Source of the DNA: Acidimicrobiaceae bacterium | GTDB taxonomy: Bacteria > Actinomycetota > Acidimicrobiia > Acidimicrobiales > Ilumatobacteraceae | Length of the DNA: 41,076 bases | Assembly (NCBI GenBank): GCA_947467375.1 | Contig: CANIHL010000010.1 | Span: 1-41,076 of the forward strand | Direction of reading: 5' to 3' | In this document: piece after piece, positions 24,010 through 32,852 of the stretch | How the letters are laid out: each line of letters opens with the position of its first letter | Numbering within the stretch: position 1 is the first letter of the stretch | The notes under the pieces: model-generated | The model's input: only the letters and a program-made list of their open reading frames with translations | The model's database searches: none | What the model was told of the DNA's origin: nothing | Program-made: the position numbers and the translations under genes

Positions 24010-25215
24010 ATGTCTACAACCCAACTTCGTGAGTCTTTGAAGCAACGAGCATGTGAGTCAATCGACAAACTGAAAAATGATCTTGTCGGTATCAGTCACG
24101 ACATTCACGCTCACCCAGAAGAAAACTATGAAGAGCATTTCGCGCACAAGCGTTTGACCGACGCAATTGGCGATCACAAGTTGGATGTAACGCGCAAGGC
24201 GTACGACTTGGATACCGCATTCAATGTTGCAGTTGGGTCGAAGGGAACCACAGTTGCCGTACTGTGCGAATACGACGCACTGCCTGGAATTGGCCATGCA
24301 TGTGGACACAACATCATCGCTGCAGCAGGGCTTGGCGCTGGTCTTGCACTTGCCGGTTTAGCAGAAGAAGCAGGCGGTCGGTTGCGCCTGATGGGTACGC
24401 CCGCAGAAGAAGGCGGCGGCGGAAAAATTGAAATGGCGCGCAAGGGTGCATTCACTGGCATCGACGCAGCAATGATTATTCATCCAGCTGACCGCGAACT
24501 TGCACGCATGAATGCAATTGCTATTCAGCACTGCTTGGCTAAATACACGGGAGAAGCAGCACACGCTGCCGTGTCGCCGCACCTTGGTAAAAACGCACTT
24601 GATGCTGCAGTGCTTGGATACATGAATGTTGCTGCACTTCGTCAGCACATCATGCCAACCGAGCGCATTCACGGAATTTTCTTGAAGGGTGGAGAAAAGC
24701 CAAACATCGTTCCGCGTGAAGCGGAAATGGATTGGTATGTTCGCTCGAACACTATTGAAACTATGCAGCCGCTGAAGCAGCGCGTTGCTGGTTGTTTGCA
24801 CGGTGGCGCACAAGCTGCTGGTTGCACAGTTGAACTTGAGTGGCAGCCAAACCCGTATGCCGACATTATTGACAACATTCCATTGCTTGCGGCTTACGTA
24901 GAAAACTCTGCACAGTTTGGGCGAATGCTCACCACCGACTACATGGCGGGAACTGGTGGCGGTTCAACCGACATGGGAAATATCAGCTACCTCACGCCTT
25001 CAATTCACCCGATGATTGCAGTTGCGCCTCACGGAGTGTCATTGCACACGCCAGAGTTTGCTGACTATGCAACAAACGATGATGCAACACGTGCAATTTT
25101 GGACGGTGCAAAAATCATGGCGATGACTGCTATCGACCTCTGGACAAACGATGCGCTCGTTGCCGAAATGCGCACAGCATTCGGCGATGGCTTCGTGCCT
25201 GAAGGCGTTCTTTAG
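24010..25215 (+). CDS. M20 family metallo-amidohydrolase (AbgB/PM20D2-like)
   Basis: The 401-residue peptidase M20 enzyme has a metal site recognisable in HAHPE (33-37), EYDALPGIGHACGHN (87-101) and GTPAEEGGGGK (129-139, with the general-base Glu). A dimerisation lid domain follows in the middle. The closest-looking relatives are the aminobenzoyl-glutamate or beta-alanyl-dipeptide hydrolases rather than succinyl-diaminopimelate enzymes, but the substrate is inferred. There is no signal peptide, so it is cytoplasmic. It starts at the ATG at 24010, divergent from the Uup-type gene. Its stop overlaps by four bases the stop of the convergent ABC-F gene. Confidence 0.88.
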   Translation: MSTTQLRESLKQRACESIDKLKNDLVGISHDIHAHPEENYEEHFAHKRLTDAIGDHKLDVTRKAYDLDTAFNVAVGSKGTTVAVLCEYDALPGIGHACGHNIIAAAGLGAGLALAGLAEEAGGRLRLMGTPAEEGGGGKIEMARKGAFTGIDAAMIIHPADRELARMNAIAIQHCLAKYTGEAAHAAVSPHLGKNALDAAVLGYMNVAALRQHIMPTERIHGIFLKGGEKPNIVPREAEMDWYVRSNTIETMQPLKQRVAGCLHGGAQAAGCTVELEWQPNPYADIIDNIPLLAAYVENSAQFGRMLTTDYMAGTGGGSTDMGNISYLTPSIHPMIAVAPHGVSLHTPEFADYATNDDATRAILDGAKIMAMTAIDLWTNDALVAEMRTAFGDGFVPEGVL

Positions 25216-26852
25216 TCGCGAGTTAGCGGTTTAGCTAAACGCAGGCCGGCAAGTTTGTCGGGTTCGCTTAACCCTGCCATGGCAATGTCGAAGTCGGGAA
25301 GTGCGTACACCTCGCCGTCGTCGGTGATCATGATGTAACGATCGAATTGGGCAAGGAATGTGCGGTCGTGGCTCACTGCAACCACGGTTCCCTCGAAACC
25401 ATCTAGCGCCTTTTCCAACGCTTCAGATGATTCGATGTCTAAGTTGTCGGTTGGCTCGTCTAGCAACAATACGTTGTGGCCTTCAATTTCGAGTCGCAAA
25501 ATTTCGAGTCGAGCCTTTTGCCCACCGGAAAGTGTTTCAAACTTTTGGCGAGCGTTATTACGCAGGCCATAGCGAGCCAGCGTTTTCATTGCCTTTTCTT
25601 CTTCAGAAATGCGGTCAAGCACAATGTCGACGCACTCACGGCCAAGGAAGTCTGGTCGGTTGTTCACCTGGGTGAATACGCCAACTGACGTGCGTGGCCC
25701 AAAGGTAATTTTCCCTTCGGTCGGTTCGTTTTCACCACTTAATACTTTGAGCAGGTGAGTTTTACCGGTGCCATTCGGACCAATGAGACCAACTCGTTCG
25801 CCGTGGTGAATTTCTTCGCTAAATGGCATAAACAAATTGTCGATTGCAATTTTTTCGAGTTTGGCAACGCGTCGTGCGGCATCTGCTCCACGGAGGCGTA
25901 CATAAATCTGCTGATCGGCAACCGGAGGCGGTGGGGGACCAGCAGCTACGAACTTCTCCCAGCGTGTTTCAGCGCCGTTTGCTTTGGTTGCATTCTTAAA
26001 GTTTTGTGCGGCGCGTTGTTTCATGATTTTCATGTGATGAAACAAACGACGTTCTTCTTCGTTCCAACGCTTCAAGTCGTCACCCAGCAGTTCTTGACGT
26101 TTTGCACGTGCTTCTGGGAACGTCTTATACGACCCACCATGCACCCAACAACCCGAACCTTCAATGACCACGACTTTGGTTGAACACTCTTCAAGTAATT
26201 TGCGGTCGTGACTCACCATCAAGATGGTGGACTTGCACGATTTGATCTGCTCTTCAAGCCATTTGCGGGTAGGGATGTCGAGGTAGTTGTCTGGTTCGTC
26301 CAGAAGCAACACATCAGCTCCGCTCGTGAGCAATAGGTCGAGTACCAAGCGTTTACGCTCGCCACCAGAAAGTTCGGAAACGAGACGGACCGAGAAATCG
26401 TCAACAGGTGTCTTTACGCTGCGTTGTGCAGATGCTTGCCACTTTGCTTCCAAGTCATAACCGCCAAGGTCGCCCCAGTCGGCGAGCGCATTGGCGTATC
26501 CCATGCCGTCGTCGTCTCCACTGCCAAGAGTTTTCTCTGCAGCAACTAACGCGCGTCCAGCATTTCGCAAATTCTTTGGAGCAACTTCAATCAACATTTC
26601 GCGCAAGGTGTCGTTAGGTCGAGACATTCCTACGTCTTGTGTCATGTTCAACATGGTTCCGCCAATAGCGAACTCGCCACCATCGGCTTCAATTTCTTGA
26701 GTAAGAATTCGCAGGATGGTGCTCTTGCCAACGCCGTTGGCACCAACTATTGCTGCGTGTTCGCCAGGTGAAACTTTGAAGCTCACATCAAAAAACAATT
26801 GATCCGCGCCTGGTGGGCCGTATTCAAGTTCGCTTACTACGATGCTGCTCAC
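25212..26852 (-). CDS. ABC-F family ATPase, second copy
   Basis: The 546-residue duplicated ABC ATPase has GANGVGKST (about residue 37-45), LSGGERKRLVLDLLL, then in the second half GPNGTGKTH and LSGGQKARLEILR with LLLDEPTDNLD. The first Walker B reads LLLDEPDNYLD instead of the usual LDEPTNHLD, and Walker A of the second half ends GKTH. The inter-domain linker is long and basic (RRLFHHMKIMKQRAAQNFKN), as expected for a ribosome tRNA-exit-site binder. It lacks the coiled-coil tail of the Uup-type protein nearby, so it belongs to another ABC-F branch. It overlaps the M20 gene at the 3' end and is divergent from the MFS gene. Confidence 0.88.
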   Translation of the reverse strand: MSSIVVSELEYGPPGADQLFFDVSFKVSPGEHAAIVGANGVGKSTILRILTQEIEADGGEFAIGGTMLNMTQDVGMSRPNDTLREMLIEVAPKNLRNAGRALVAAEKTLGSGDDDGMGYANALADWGDLGGYDLEAKWQASAQRSVKTPVDDFSVRLVSELSGGERKRLVLDLLLTSGADVLLLDEPDNYLDIPTRKWLEEQIKSCKSTILMVSHDRKLLEECSTKVVVIEGSGCWVHGGSYKTFPEARAKRQELLGDDLKRWNEEERRLFHHMKIMKQRAAQNFKNATKANGAETRWEKFVAAGPPPPPVADQQIYVRLRGADAARRVAKLEKIAIDNLFMPFSEEIHHGERVGLIGPNGTGKTHLLKVLSGENEPTEGKITFGPRTSVGVFTQVNNRPDFLGRECVDIVLDRISEEEKAMKTLARYGLRNNARQKFETLSGGQKARLEILRLEIEGHNVLLLDEPTDNLDIESSEALEKALDGFEGTVVAVSHDRTFLAQFDRYIMITDDGEVYALPDFDIAMAGLSEPDKLAGLRLAKPLTRD

Positions 26853-26896
26853 CCGAAAGAGTCTGTCGGAGAAATGGCTCAGTTACGCTGTGAAAT

Positions 26897-28102
26897 GTGA
26901 ATAATAAACGCGCATTTGGTCTTTTGCAGGTGACCAACGCGGTGTCGGGAATTTCAAATGGCGTGGTCATGATCACCGTGCCATGGATTGTGCTTGAACT
27001 CACGGGATCGGCAGCAAAAGCGGGGTTATTGGCCGCGTTATCCAGCCTGCCCGGAATTTTCGTTTCGCCAGTTGTTGGAGGATTAATCGACAGATTTGGT
27101 CGCCGAGCCATTTCTATGTTTTCCGATGTCATGTCGATGATTTCGGTATTGATGTTTTTGGTGATTAATGCCGTTGGTGATTTGACCTACTCGTGGATTT
27201 TAATAATTGCCGTACTTGGAGCATGTTTCGACCCTGCCGGATACACGGCTCGCAAGGCGCTTATTCCCAATGCCGCGACTGCTTCGGGAATTGAAATTGA
27301 CTCGGCAAACGGCCGGCACGAAGGAATTTTTGCAATTGGTTGGATGGTTGGTCCAGCAATTGGCTCTGCATGCATCAAATGGAGCGGACCGATGCTTGCA
27401 TTCGCTGTCACAGCAGTCATGTTTGCTGCAGCCACAATTGCAGTGTCGCTCATGCATGTGGATGATGAACATGGAAAAACAGTGGCGCATCACGAAGATG
27501 GACATGAGTCATTCTTCGCATCATTGCGCGAGGGCTTCCATGCACTGACGCGAGACAAGCCGCTGTTTGCTCTAGCAATTGGCTTCATGTTTTTGTCGGG
27601 TTTGTATATGCCTATTGACACGGTAATTTTCCCAACGTATTTTGAGTCCATAAATAATGCGACCGGACTAGGTGCGTTGTTTGCATCCCTCGCCGCAGGA
27701 ATGGTGATCGGCTCATTTGCGTATGGGCGACTTGCCGCAAGGTTTTCAACCAGCGCATTGCTGCGCATTGTGATGATTGTGTCTACGGCATCTCTCATGC
27801 CAATGGTGATTTTGCCACCAACATGGTTGTTTGTTGTACTCGGATTCTTCGCCGGGCTTTCGTGGGGGCCGTTCAACCCGCTGTGGAACTCCATTGTGCA
27901 AAAGCGAGTTCAGCCAGAGTTGCAAGGTCGTGTGTATGGATTGCAGATGTCGCTGTTGTATGCCGCACCACCACTTGGGCAACTCATTGTTGGAGCATCC
28001 GTTGACCATTTCGGTCTGCAGTCAACATTTGTTGTGGTGATGGCGGTATTCGGGCTGGTGGGGTTCACCTTCGCTGCTACTCCAATATTGCGCAAGCTTT
28101 AG
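26897..28102 (+). CDS. MFS transporter
   Basis: The 401-residue membrane protein has about twelve hydrophobic segments. After the first helix pair it carries GGLIDRFGRRAISMFSDVMSM (~61-81), the MFS motif A, and after the midpoint the equivalent YGRLAARFSTSALLRIV. It looks like the DHA3-type drug or metabolite exporters, but the substrate is unknown. The start is GTG at 26897; an ATG two bases earlier is out of frame and runs straight into a stop. The downstream esterase gene starts ten bases after its stop, so the two are probably one transcript. Confidence 0.85.
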   Translation: MNNKRAFGLLQVTNAVSGISNGVVMITVPWIVLELTGSAAKAGLLAALSSLPGIFVSPVVGGLIDRFGRRAISMFSDVMSMISVLMFLVINAVGDLTYSWILIIAVLGACFDPAGYTARKALIPNAATASGIEIDSANGRHEGIFAIGWMVGPAIGSACIKWSGPMLAFAVTAVMFAAATIAVSLMHVDDEHGKTVAHHEDGHESFFASLREGFHALTRDKPLFALAIGFMFLSGLYMPIDTVIFPTYFESINNATGLGALFASLAAGMVIGSFAYGRLAARFSTSALLRIVMIVSTASLMPMVILPPTWLFVVLGFFAGLSWGPFNPLWNSIVQKRVQPELQGRVYGLQMSLLYAAPPLGQLIVGASVDHFGLQSTFVVVMAVFGLVGFTFAATPILRKL

Positions 28103-28111
28103 AGTGAAAGT

Positions 28112-29017
28112 ATGCCACTTCACCCTCAAGCACAAGCAGTAGCCGACTTCTACGCAGCGGTGCGTACCGTACCGTTTGAGTCTCTTGGAATTGATGAAGC
28201 GCGAGCAACTTATGCTGCGGGTAATCCCGTTGGCACTGAAGAGGTGTATGAAATTCGGGATGTACTCGCGGGGACTATTCCATGTCGCTTGTATAAACCA
28301 TCTTCACGAAATTATCTTGGTCTGATGGTGTTTTTCCACGGCGGTGGATGGACGATTGGCGATTTGAATACTCACGACACAGTGTGTCGTTCATTGGCAA
28401 ATAAGTCAGGTCACGCAATTCTTGCCGTTGACTACCGACTGGCTCCAGAGCACGTTTATCCAGCCGCTTTCGATGACTGCGTTACCGCAGTGAAATGGGC
28501 ACATGACAACGCGGCAGCCTTAGGCATTGACGGCACGCGATTGGCAGTTGGTGGCGATTCTGCAGGTGGCAACCTGGCTGCAGCGGTTGCACTGGCCGAA
28601 GTGGTTCCACTGAAATTTCAAATGTTGATCTATCCATCTGTGGATATGAGCATGAAGTCACCATCAATAGAAGAAAATGCGCATGCACCGGTGTTAACGA
28701 AGTCGGTCATGCTGTGGTTCGGTGATAACTACATGGGTAAAAACGGTGACCGTAGCGCCATCAGTGCATCGCCGATTCATGCCTCTGATGATGTGCTGAA
28801 GCGGATGCCACCGGCAATCGTGATTACTGCTCAATACGATCCTCTTCGCGATGAAGGCGAGGCTTATGGAAAACGACTAGTTGAAAATGGTGTCTCGGTA
28901 ACGATCACTCGCTACAACGGTGCATTCCATGGATTCTTCAACATGCTTGCCATTCTGGACGATGCACAGTCTGCACACGCTCAAGCAGCAATGCTGTTAA
29001 AGAAATACTTGGACTAA
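28112..29017 (+). CDS. Alpha/beta hydrolase, hormone-sensitive-lipase (family IV) esterase
   Basis: The 301-residue esterase/acetylhydrolase has the oxyanion motif HGGGW at 76-80, the nucleophile elbow GDSAGGN with Ser150, an acid residue at Asp243 (QYDPLRDEG) and His273 (AFHGF), a complete catalytic triad. Family IV enzymes cleave short acyl esters. No signal peptide is seen, so it acts in the cytoplasm. It lies ten bases downstream of an MFS transporter, which suggests uptake or export of an ester or its product. It converges on the isochorismatase-like gene with a four-base gap. Confidence 0.9.
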   Translation: MPLHPQAQAVADFYAAVRTVPFESLGIDEARATYAAGNPVGTEEVYEIRDVLAGTIPCRLYKPSSRNYLGLMVFFHGGGWTIGDLNTHDTVCRSLANKSGHAILAVDYRLAPEHVYPAAFDDCVTAVKWAHDNAAALGIDGTRLAVGGDSAGGNLAAAVALAEVVPLKFQMLIYPSVDMSMKSPSIEENAHAPVLTKSVMLWFGDNYMGKNGDRSAISASPIHASDDVLKRMPPAIVITAQYDPLRDEGEAYGKRLVENGVSVTITRYNGAFHGFFNMLAILDDAQSAHAQAAMLLKKYLD

Positions 29018-29021
29018 CGAA

Positions 29022-29642
29022 TTATTCGTTGCCCTGCACACGCTCAAGGTGTGTGTTGTCGGCAGCAAGTAGGCCAAGTGCGTCACCAGGTGTGATCGCA
29101 GTGCAGAACTCGCCATGCAGGTTGGCAACGGTCATGTCGTGCACAAGTTCGGGGTCGTAGTCCGCGCCGTCCCAGCCAATTCGGTTTGACGTAGCGCAGC
29201 AGTCGGGAACGAGATACGTATCGAAGCCAAGATTGCCGGCCATGCGCGTGGTGGTTTCAATGCACATGTTGGTGAAAAAGCCAACGATGACGAGGCGTTG
29301 GATGCCTTTACGACGCAGTTCAACCTCAAGGTCAGTGCCAATGAATCCACTATTCACATCTTTTTCTACAACGATGTCACCAGGCTGAATTTCGAAGCCT
29401 GGTTTCTGATCTCCGGTAGGAAGCGAAAACTTCAGTGGTGAATTGGCCTCGCGTGAATCGTGACGTGTGTAGGCAATCGGTAATTCTTTTTCGCGAAAAC
29501 CAGCAAGCAAGCGAAGCATGTGTGACTCTGCATCGGGGTTATTGCGACGACCAGTTGGCCCGCCCCAATGTTGCAATACGTCAACACCTTTTTGCACATC
29601 GATGAGCAGTAGGGCAGTTTCTTTTCCAAATTGGCGAATCAT
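29022..29642 (-). CDS. Isochorismatase family cysteine hydrolase
   Basis: The 206-residue protein, from the ATG at 29642, has the cysteine-hydrolase triad of the isochorismatase superfamily: Asp15 (LLLIDVQKG), Lys94 (VVEKDVNSGF) and Cys127 (GFFTNMCIETTTRM). The cis-peptide-bearing region before the cysteine is typical. Family members hydrolyse amides or ureido groups (nicotinamidase, N-carbamoylsarcosine amidohydrolase, biuret and related). The substrate is not decided here, though an N-carbamoyl amine would fit the amine theme of the window. It starts ten bases after the stop of the SCO6745-family gene on the same strand; a longer frame to 29708 lies inside that gene. Confidence 0.88.
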   Translation of the reverse strand: MIRQFGKETALLLIDVQKGVDVLQHWGGPTGRRNNPDAESHMLRLLAGFREKELPIAYTRHDSREANSPLKFSLPTGDQKPGFEIQPGDIVVEKDVNSGFIGTDLEVELRRKGIQRLVIVGFFTNMCIETTTRMAGNLGFDTYLVPDCCATSNRIGWDGADYDPELVHDMTVANLHGEFCTAITPGDALGLLAADNTHLERVQGNE

Positions 29643-29652
29643 GGAGCAAATG

Positions 29653-30525
29653 CTACTTGCGACGTGAGTCGCGGGCTGCAGGCATCCAGTTTTCTCCAGC
29701 CGTTGCATCTATACGTGCAAGAAATTTGTGTCCTACTGGCTCGATGAGCGCGCAGTACTTCTCGGTGAGTTCGACACCTAAAGAACGCCATGCCTTTTCA
29801 CTGAGTTCATTGGTCTTGTCCTCAAGGAATTCGCGATAGGCGAGACCTGCTTCATTGATCCGACCATTGGTCACAAATCCACGAACATCTAGAACATCCC
29901 ACGCTTGCGCGAGTTGTGCATCGTCGGCTCCACGACTGCGTGGAATCCAGTCGCCCGGGTAACCCAAAAATGCATCGTGCAAAAGCCCCGCCTGCACACC
30001 GCTGATGTCTTCGCTGGCAAGAATGGCGAAGTGTGTGTCGCCACGCCATTCGCGAATGCAATTCACGGCAAGCCATGCACTGAGCACCGGATTGTCGATA
30101 TTTCGTGGCCAACTTTTGTGTGCGGCGTACACGGTGTGTCCAGCAACGGGCAGTGAATCGGCCGCGTCCCACAATTGAGGAGCAAGTGCGCCAAGTTCGT
30201 TGATAATTTCTGGCGCATATTCGCTCAACCCGGCCACTACTGCTTCGTTGCGAACGCGGTATGCGTCTTCAAACGTGGTGTGTTGGCGTGCAACGTCCAA
30301 GCACAGATTGATAAATTCTTCACGAATGGAATAAAACGCTGCAGTAACAACATCGTTTCCCGCATTTGCAAGCGGGGCAGAACGAGTGGTGATGTAATAG
30401 CCGAGACCGTTGGGTACGCCAAGATCGGTAAACAGCTGAATGCCCTTAGGGTCCCAGTAGATCCAGCCAATTAATCGGTGTGATGCAAGCGATGCTCTGG
30501 CACTTAGTGATCGCCAATCAGTCAT
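29653..30525 (-). CDS. SCO6745 family protein
   Basis: The 290-residue protein, from the ATG at 30525 (MTDWRSLSARASLASHRLIGWIYWD), resembles the SCO6745 family found widely in actinobacteria. Features are an N-terminal helical part, a central LDVARQHTTFEDAYRVRNEAVVAGL helix, and the conserved INCIREWRGDTHFAIL-type segment (VNCIREWRGDTHFAILASED, ~175-194) followed by GLLHDAFLGYP. The C-terminal half may include a winged-helix-like region (DVRGFVTNGRINEAGLAYREFLE). The role is unknown. It precedes the cysteine hydrolase gene in a two-gene unit and is divergent from the AlkB-like gene. Confidence 0.8.
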   Translation of the reverse strand: MTDWRSLSARASLASHRLIGWIYWDPKGIQLFTDLGVPNGLGYYITTRSAPLANAGNDVVTAAFYSIREEFINLCLDVARQHTTFEDAYRVRNEAVVAGLSEYAPEIINELGALAPQLWDAADSLPVAGHTVYAAHKSWPRNIDNPVLSAWLAVNCIREWRGDTHFAILASEDISGVQAGLLHDAFLGYPGDWIPRSRGADDAQLAQAWDVLDVRGFVTNGRINEAGLAYREFLEDKTNELSEKAWRSLGVELTEKYCALIEPVGHKFLARIDATAGENWMPAARDSRRK

Positions 30526-30564
30526 GTGAAGACCGTAGCAATAGTGCAACAATATGAGCGAACT

Positions 30565-31182
30565 ATGAGCACTCCCAGCCTGTTTAGTGACAAGCGTGAG
30601 TTACTGCCATTTGATGGAAGCGCCTTGTTGATTCCGCGCTTCATTGCACCTGTTGAATCCACAAAACTCTTCGCAAAAATCAATGAGGAAACACCTTGGG
30701 AAATGCCTGAAATGGTGATGTTTGGAAAGAAATATCCACAAGCTGGATTATCCACATGGTTTACCAACACAAAAGTGAGTTATGTGTATTCAGGCATTAC
30801 TCGCACGCCACATGCCATGACGCCACTGTTAAACGATGTCATGAATGCTTGCGCAGCGGCTTCTGGCGCAGAGTACAACTCGGTGCTGGTCAACCTGTAC
30901 CGCGACGGCAACGACAGTGTCAGTTGGCATTCAGATAACGAAGAAATCAACGGAAGTGAACCGACTATTGCTTCGGTCAGTATTGGCGCTACACGCAGAT
31001 TCGACTTGCGACACAAGGAATCTGGAGAGACCGTCCGTGTTGACTTGGAAGATGGTTCGTTGCTCGTGATGTCGGGGTTATCGCAGCACTGCTGGGTGCA
31101 TCAAATAGCAAAGACGAAGACCAAAGTTGGCCCTCGCATTAACTTGACGTTTCGACGAGTAATTACTTCGCAGCAGCCTTAA
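30565..31182 (+). CDS. AlkB-like 2-oxoglutarate/Fe(II) dioxygenase
   Basis: The 205-residue product, from the ATG at 30565, matches the AlkB/ALKBH2-type DNA or RNA demethylases. The iron ligands are His122 and Asp124 (WHSDNE) and His179 (QHCWVHQI). 2-Oxoglutarate is held by Arg191 of PRINLTFR, with Arg197 next to it. The N-terminal substrate lid has PRFIAPVESTKLFAKINEETPWEM. These enzymes remove methyl adducts such as 1-methyladenine and 3-methylcytosine, releasing formaldehyde. An upstream start at 30526 would add 13 poorly conserved residues and overlap the divergent promoter. It overlaps the 3' end of the convergent homocysteine methyltransferase-like gene by 20 bases. Confidence 0.9.
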   Translation: MSTPSLFSDKRELLPFDGSALLIPRFIAPVESTKLFAKINEETPWEMPEMVMFGKKYPQAGLSTWFTNTKVSYVYSGITRTPHAMTPLLNDVMNACAAASGAEYNSVLVNLYRDGNDSVSWHSDNEEINGSEPTIASVSIGATRRFDLRHKESGETVRVDLEDGSLLVMSGLSQHCWVHQIAKTKTKVGPRINLTFRRVITSQQP

Positions 31183-32098
31183 CACGCTGTGCAGCTTGGA
31201 TGTGTTCGATGGTGAGACCACAGCATCCACCAATGAGTTGCACTCCGTTGTTCACCCATTCGGAATAAAACTCTTCAAGTTTTTCTGCGGGAATCACTTC
31301 GTTGAAGTTCCAGTCGGGCATTTCAAAATATCCACTGTCAGGGTAAACACCGATTGGGCCAGTAAACCGCTTGCGCACCATTTCGATGGTGTCACTCACC
31401 GCTTGAGGTTGCGTGTGCATCACGTTGACCACATCGATACCTGTCTCTGGAATGAAATTGATGATGGTTTCAAGCGGAGATTCTTCGGCGAGATTGAAGC
31501 TGATGATGTTTCCTGCATCGCTACGTCGTGCTGAAAGTCCGAACCATACGGGCAGTCCAGTTGCTTGCGCTGCTGCAAGTGCAAGTGGGGTTCTGTTCTC
31601 TTCGTACATCATTTCGAGCATGATGTGATCTACTCCACCGGCCTTCAGTAACTGCGCAAGTTCGTGAAACGATTCAGCCATTTGTGCTGGTGGAGGAGTG
31701 CGATCGGGGTCAACCAAGTCAGTTCCTGCAATGTGGGGAACCATGTGCGAAAGCGAGCCTCCAACTACAACATTGCGACCATCAGGAGCCTTGTCACGCG
31801 CGCGAAGTGCAGCGTCGACTGCAGTTTTCACAATGTCTTTGACCTTGTCGCCGTATCCAGCCGGAGTCAACATCATGGAATTTGCTGCATAGGTATTAGT
31901 GGTGATGACGTCACTACCTGCATGGATGTAGTCGAGGTGAATTTGTGTAAGCAGTTCGCCATTGTTCAGCGTTGCGGGGCCGCACCATGCTTCGGGGCTC
32001 ATTTCCACGCCACGACGCTGCAGTTCAGTTCCTGTTGCTCCGTCAAGAATGATGACTTCGCCTGCGTCTAAACGCTGTTTGATTATCTGATAGCTCAT
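31163..32098 (-). CDS. Homocysteine S-methyltransferase family protein with incomplete zinc motif
   Basis: The 311-residue TIM-barrel protein has the family N-terminus (VIILDGATGTELQRRGV), SDVITTNTYAANSMML and the C-terminal zinc motif GGCCG (Cys292-Cys293). The family transfers methyl groups from S-methylmethionine, betaine or methyl-THF to homocysteine using a zinc held by three cysteines. The first is normally in a V-N-C stretch in the middle of the barrel. Here that place reads VVNVMHTQPQ, with no cysteine. The nearby His could substitute, or the enzyme may have lost or changed activity. It lies two bases after a RhtB/LysE-type exporter gene, so the pair is one operon. No methyl donor can be named. 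Confidence 0.8.
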   Translation of the reverse strand: MSYQIIKQRLDAGEVIILDGATGTELQRRGVEMSPEAWCGPATLNNGELLTQIHLDYIHAGSDVITTNTYAANSMMLTPAGYGDKVKDIVKTAVDAALRARDKAPDGRNVVVGGSLSHMVPHIAGTDLVDPDRTPPPAQMAESFHELAQLLKAGGVDHIMLEMMYEENRTPLALAAAQATGLPVWFGLSARRSDAGNIISFNLAEESPLETIINFIPETGIDVVNVMHTQPQAVSDTIEMVRKRFTGPIGVYPDSGYFEMPDWNFNEVIPAEKLEEFYSEWVNNGVQLIGGCCGLTIEHIQAAQRVKAAAK

Positions 32099-32100
32099 GG

Positions 32101-32727
32101 TTACGACCTTTTTGTTGAAGCTGCGATTACACCAAGTAGTACGAACACGCTTCCAGCAACGTATCGCTGTACGAATGGAAGAGATTTACCTCGAAGTAGC
32201 GGGCCACGCAATGCGCTCGCAAGAATTGCATACAGTCCGTCGGAACACATACCTAAAAGTACAAAGATTGATCCGAGAACGAGTGACTGCAAAGCCGTTG
32301 AACCTTTTTCCGTGTCAATGAACTGAGGAAGAAACGACAGAAAGAACAATGCGACTTTTGGGTTGAACGTATTGACAACAATTCCTTGCGTAAAACTTTT
32401 GCGTCGTGATAGCGACTTTTGCTCTTGATTGAATGTTGCGGGTTTGCGAGACAGTGTTCGAATTCCGGTGTAGATCAGATAGCCAGCACCGATCCATTTC
32501 ACTACGCCAAAGGCTGCGGCAGATGCGGCAATCACCGCGGAGAGCCCAAGCGTTGCGGCAACGACATGCATGAAGTTGCCGATCTCTAATCCCGCAACAG
32601 CAGCAAGTGCCGTGCTTCGACCATCGGAAATACTGCGATTAATGACGTACAACACCGCTGGGCCAGGGATAACGAGAAGCGCCAAGGATGCGATCGCAAA
32701 GGCGATCATGGAGTCAAGTGAGGGCAC
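32101..32727 (-). CDS. LysE/RhtB family amino acid exporter
   Basis: The 208-residue membrane protein has five to six hydrophobic helices. Landmarks of the family are IPGPAVLYVINRSISDG (residues ~20-36) and the GAGYLIYTGIRTL segment. After the cytoplasmic loop comes FTQGIVVNTFNPKVALFFLSFLPQF, which is almost diagnostic. Members export homoserine, threonine, leucine or similar amino acids. The downstream gene, two bases away, is a homocysteine S-methyltransferase-like enzyme, so the pair may handle a sulfur amino acid or homoserine-type compound. That link is inference from context. Confidence 0.9.
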   Translation of the reverse strand: MPSLDSMIAFAIASLALLVIPGPAVLYVINRSISDGRSTALAAVAGLEIGNFMHVVAATLGLSAVIAASAAAFGVVKWIGAGYLIYTGIRTLSRKPATFNQEQKSLSRRKSFTQGIVVNTFNPKVALFFLSFLPQFIDTEKGSTALQSLVLGSIFVLLGMCSDGLYAILASALRGPLLRGKSLPFVQRYVAGSVFVLLGVIAASTKRS

Positions 32728-32852
32728 GAATGCAGACTAGTTCGTTACGGTTTCATGACAGTTGCCCCTAATCCTTGTAAAAGCAGAGTCAATGAGTAAA
32801 GGTGCAGTGAATAATTGGTAAATTTCTATCCAAGTCAAAAAAGGGAGAATGT

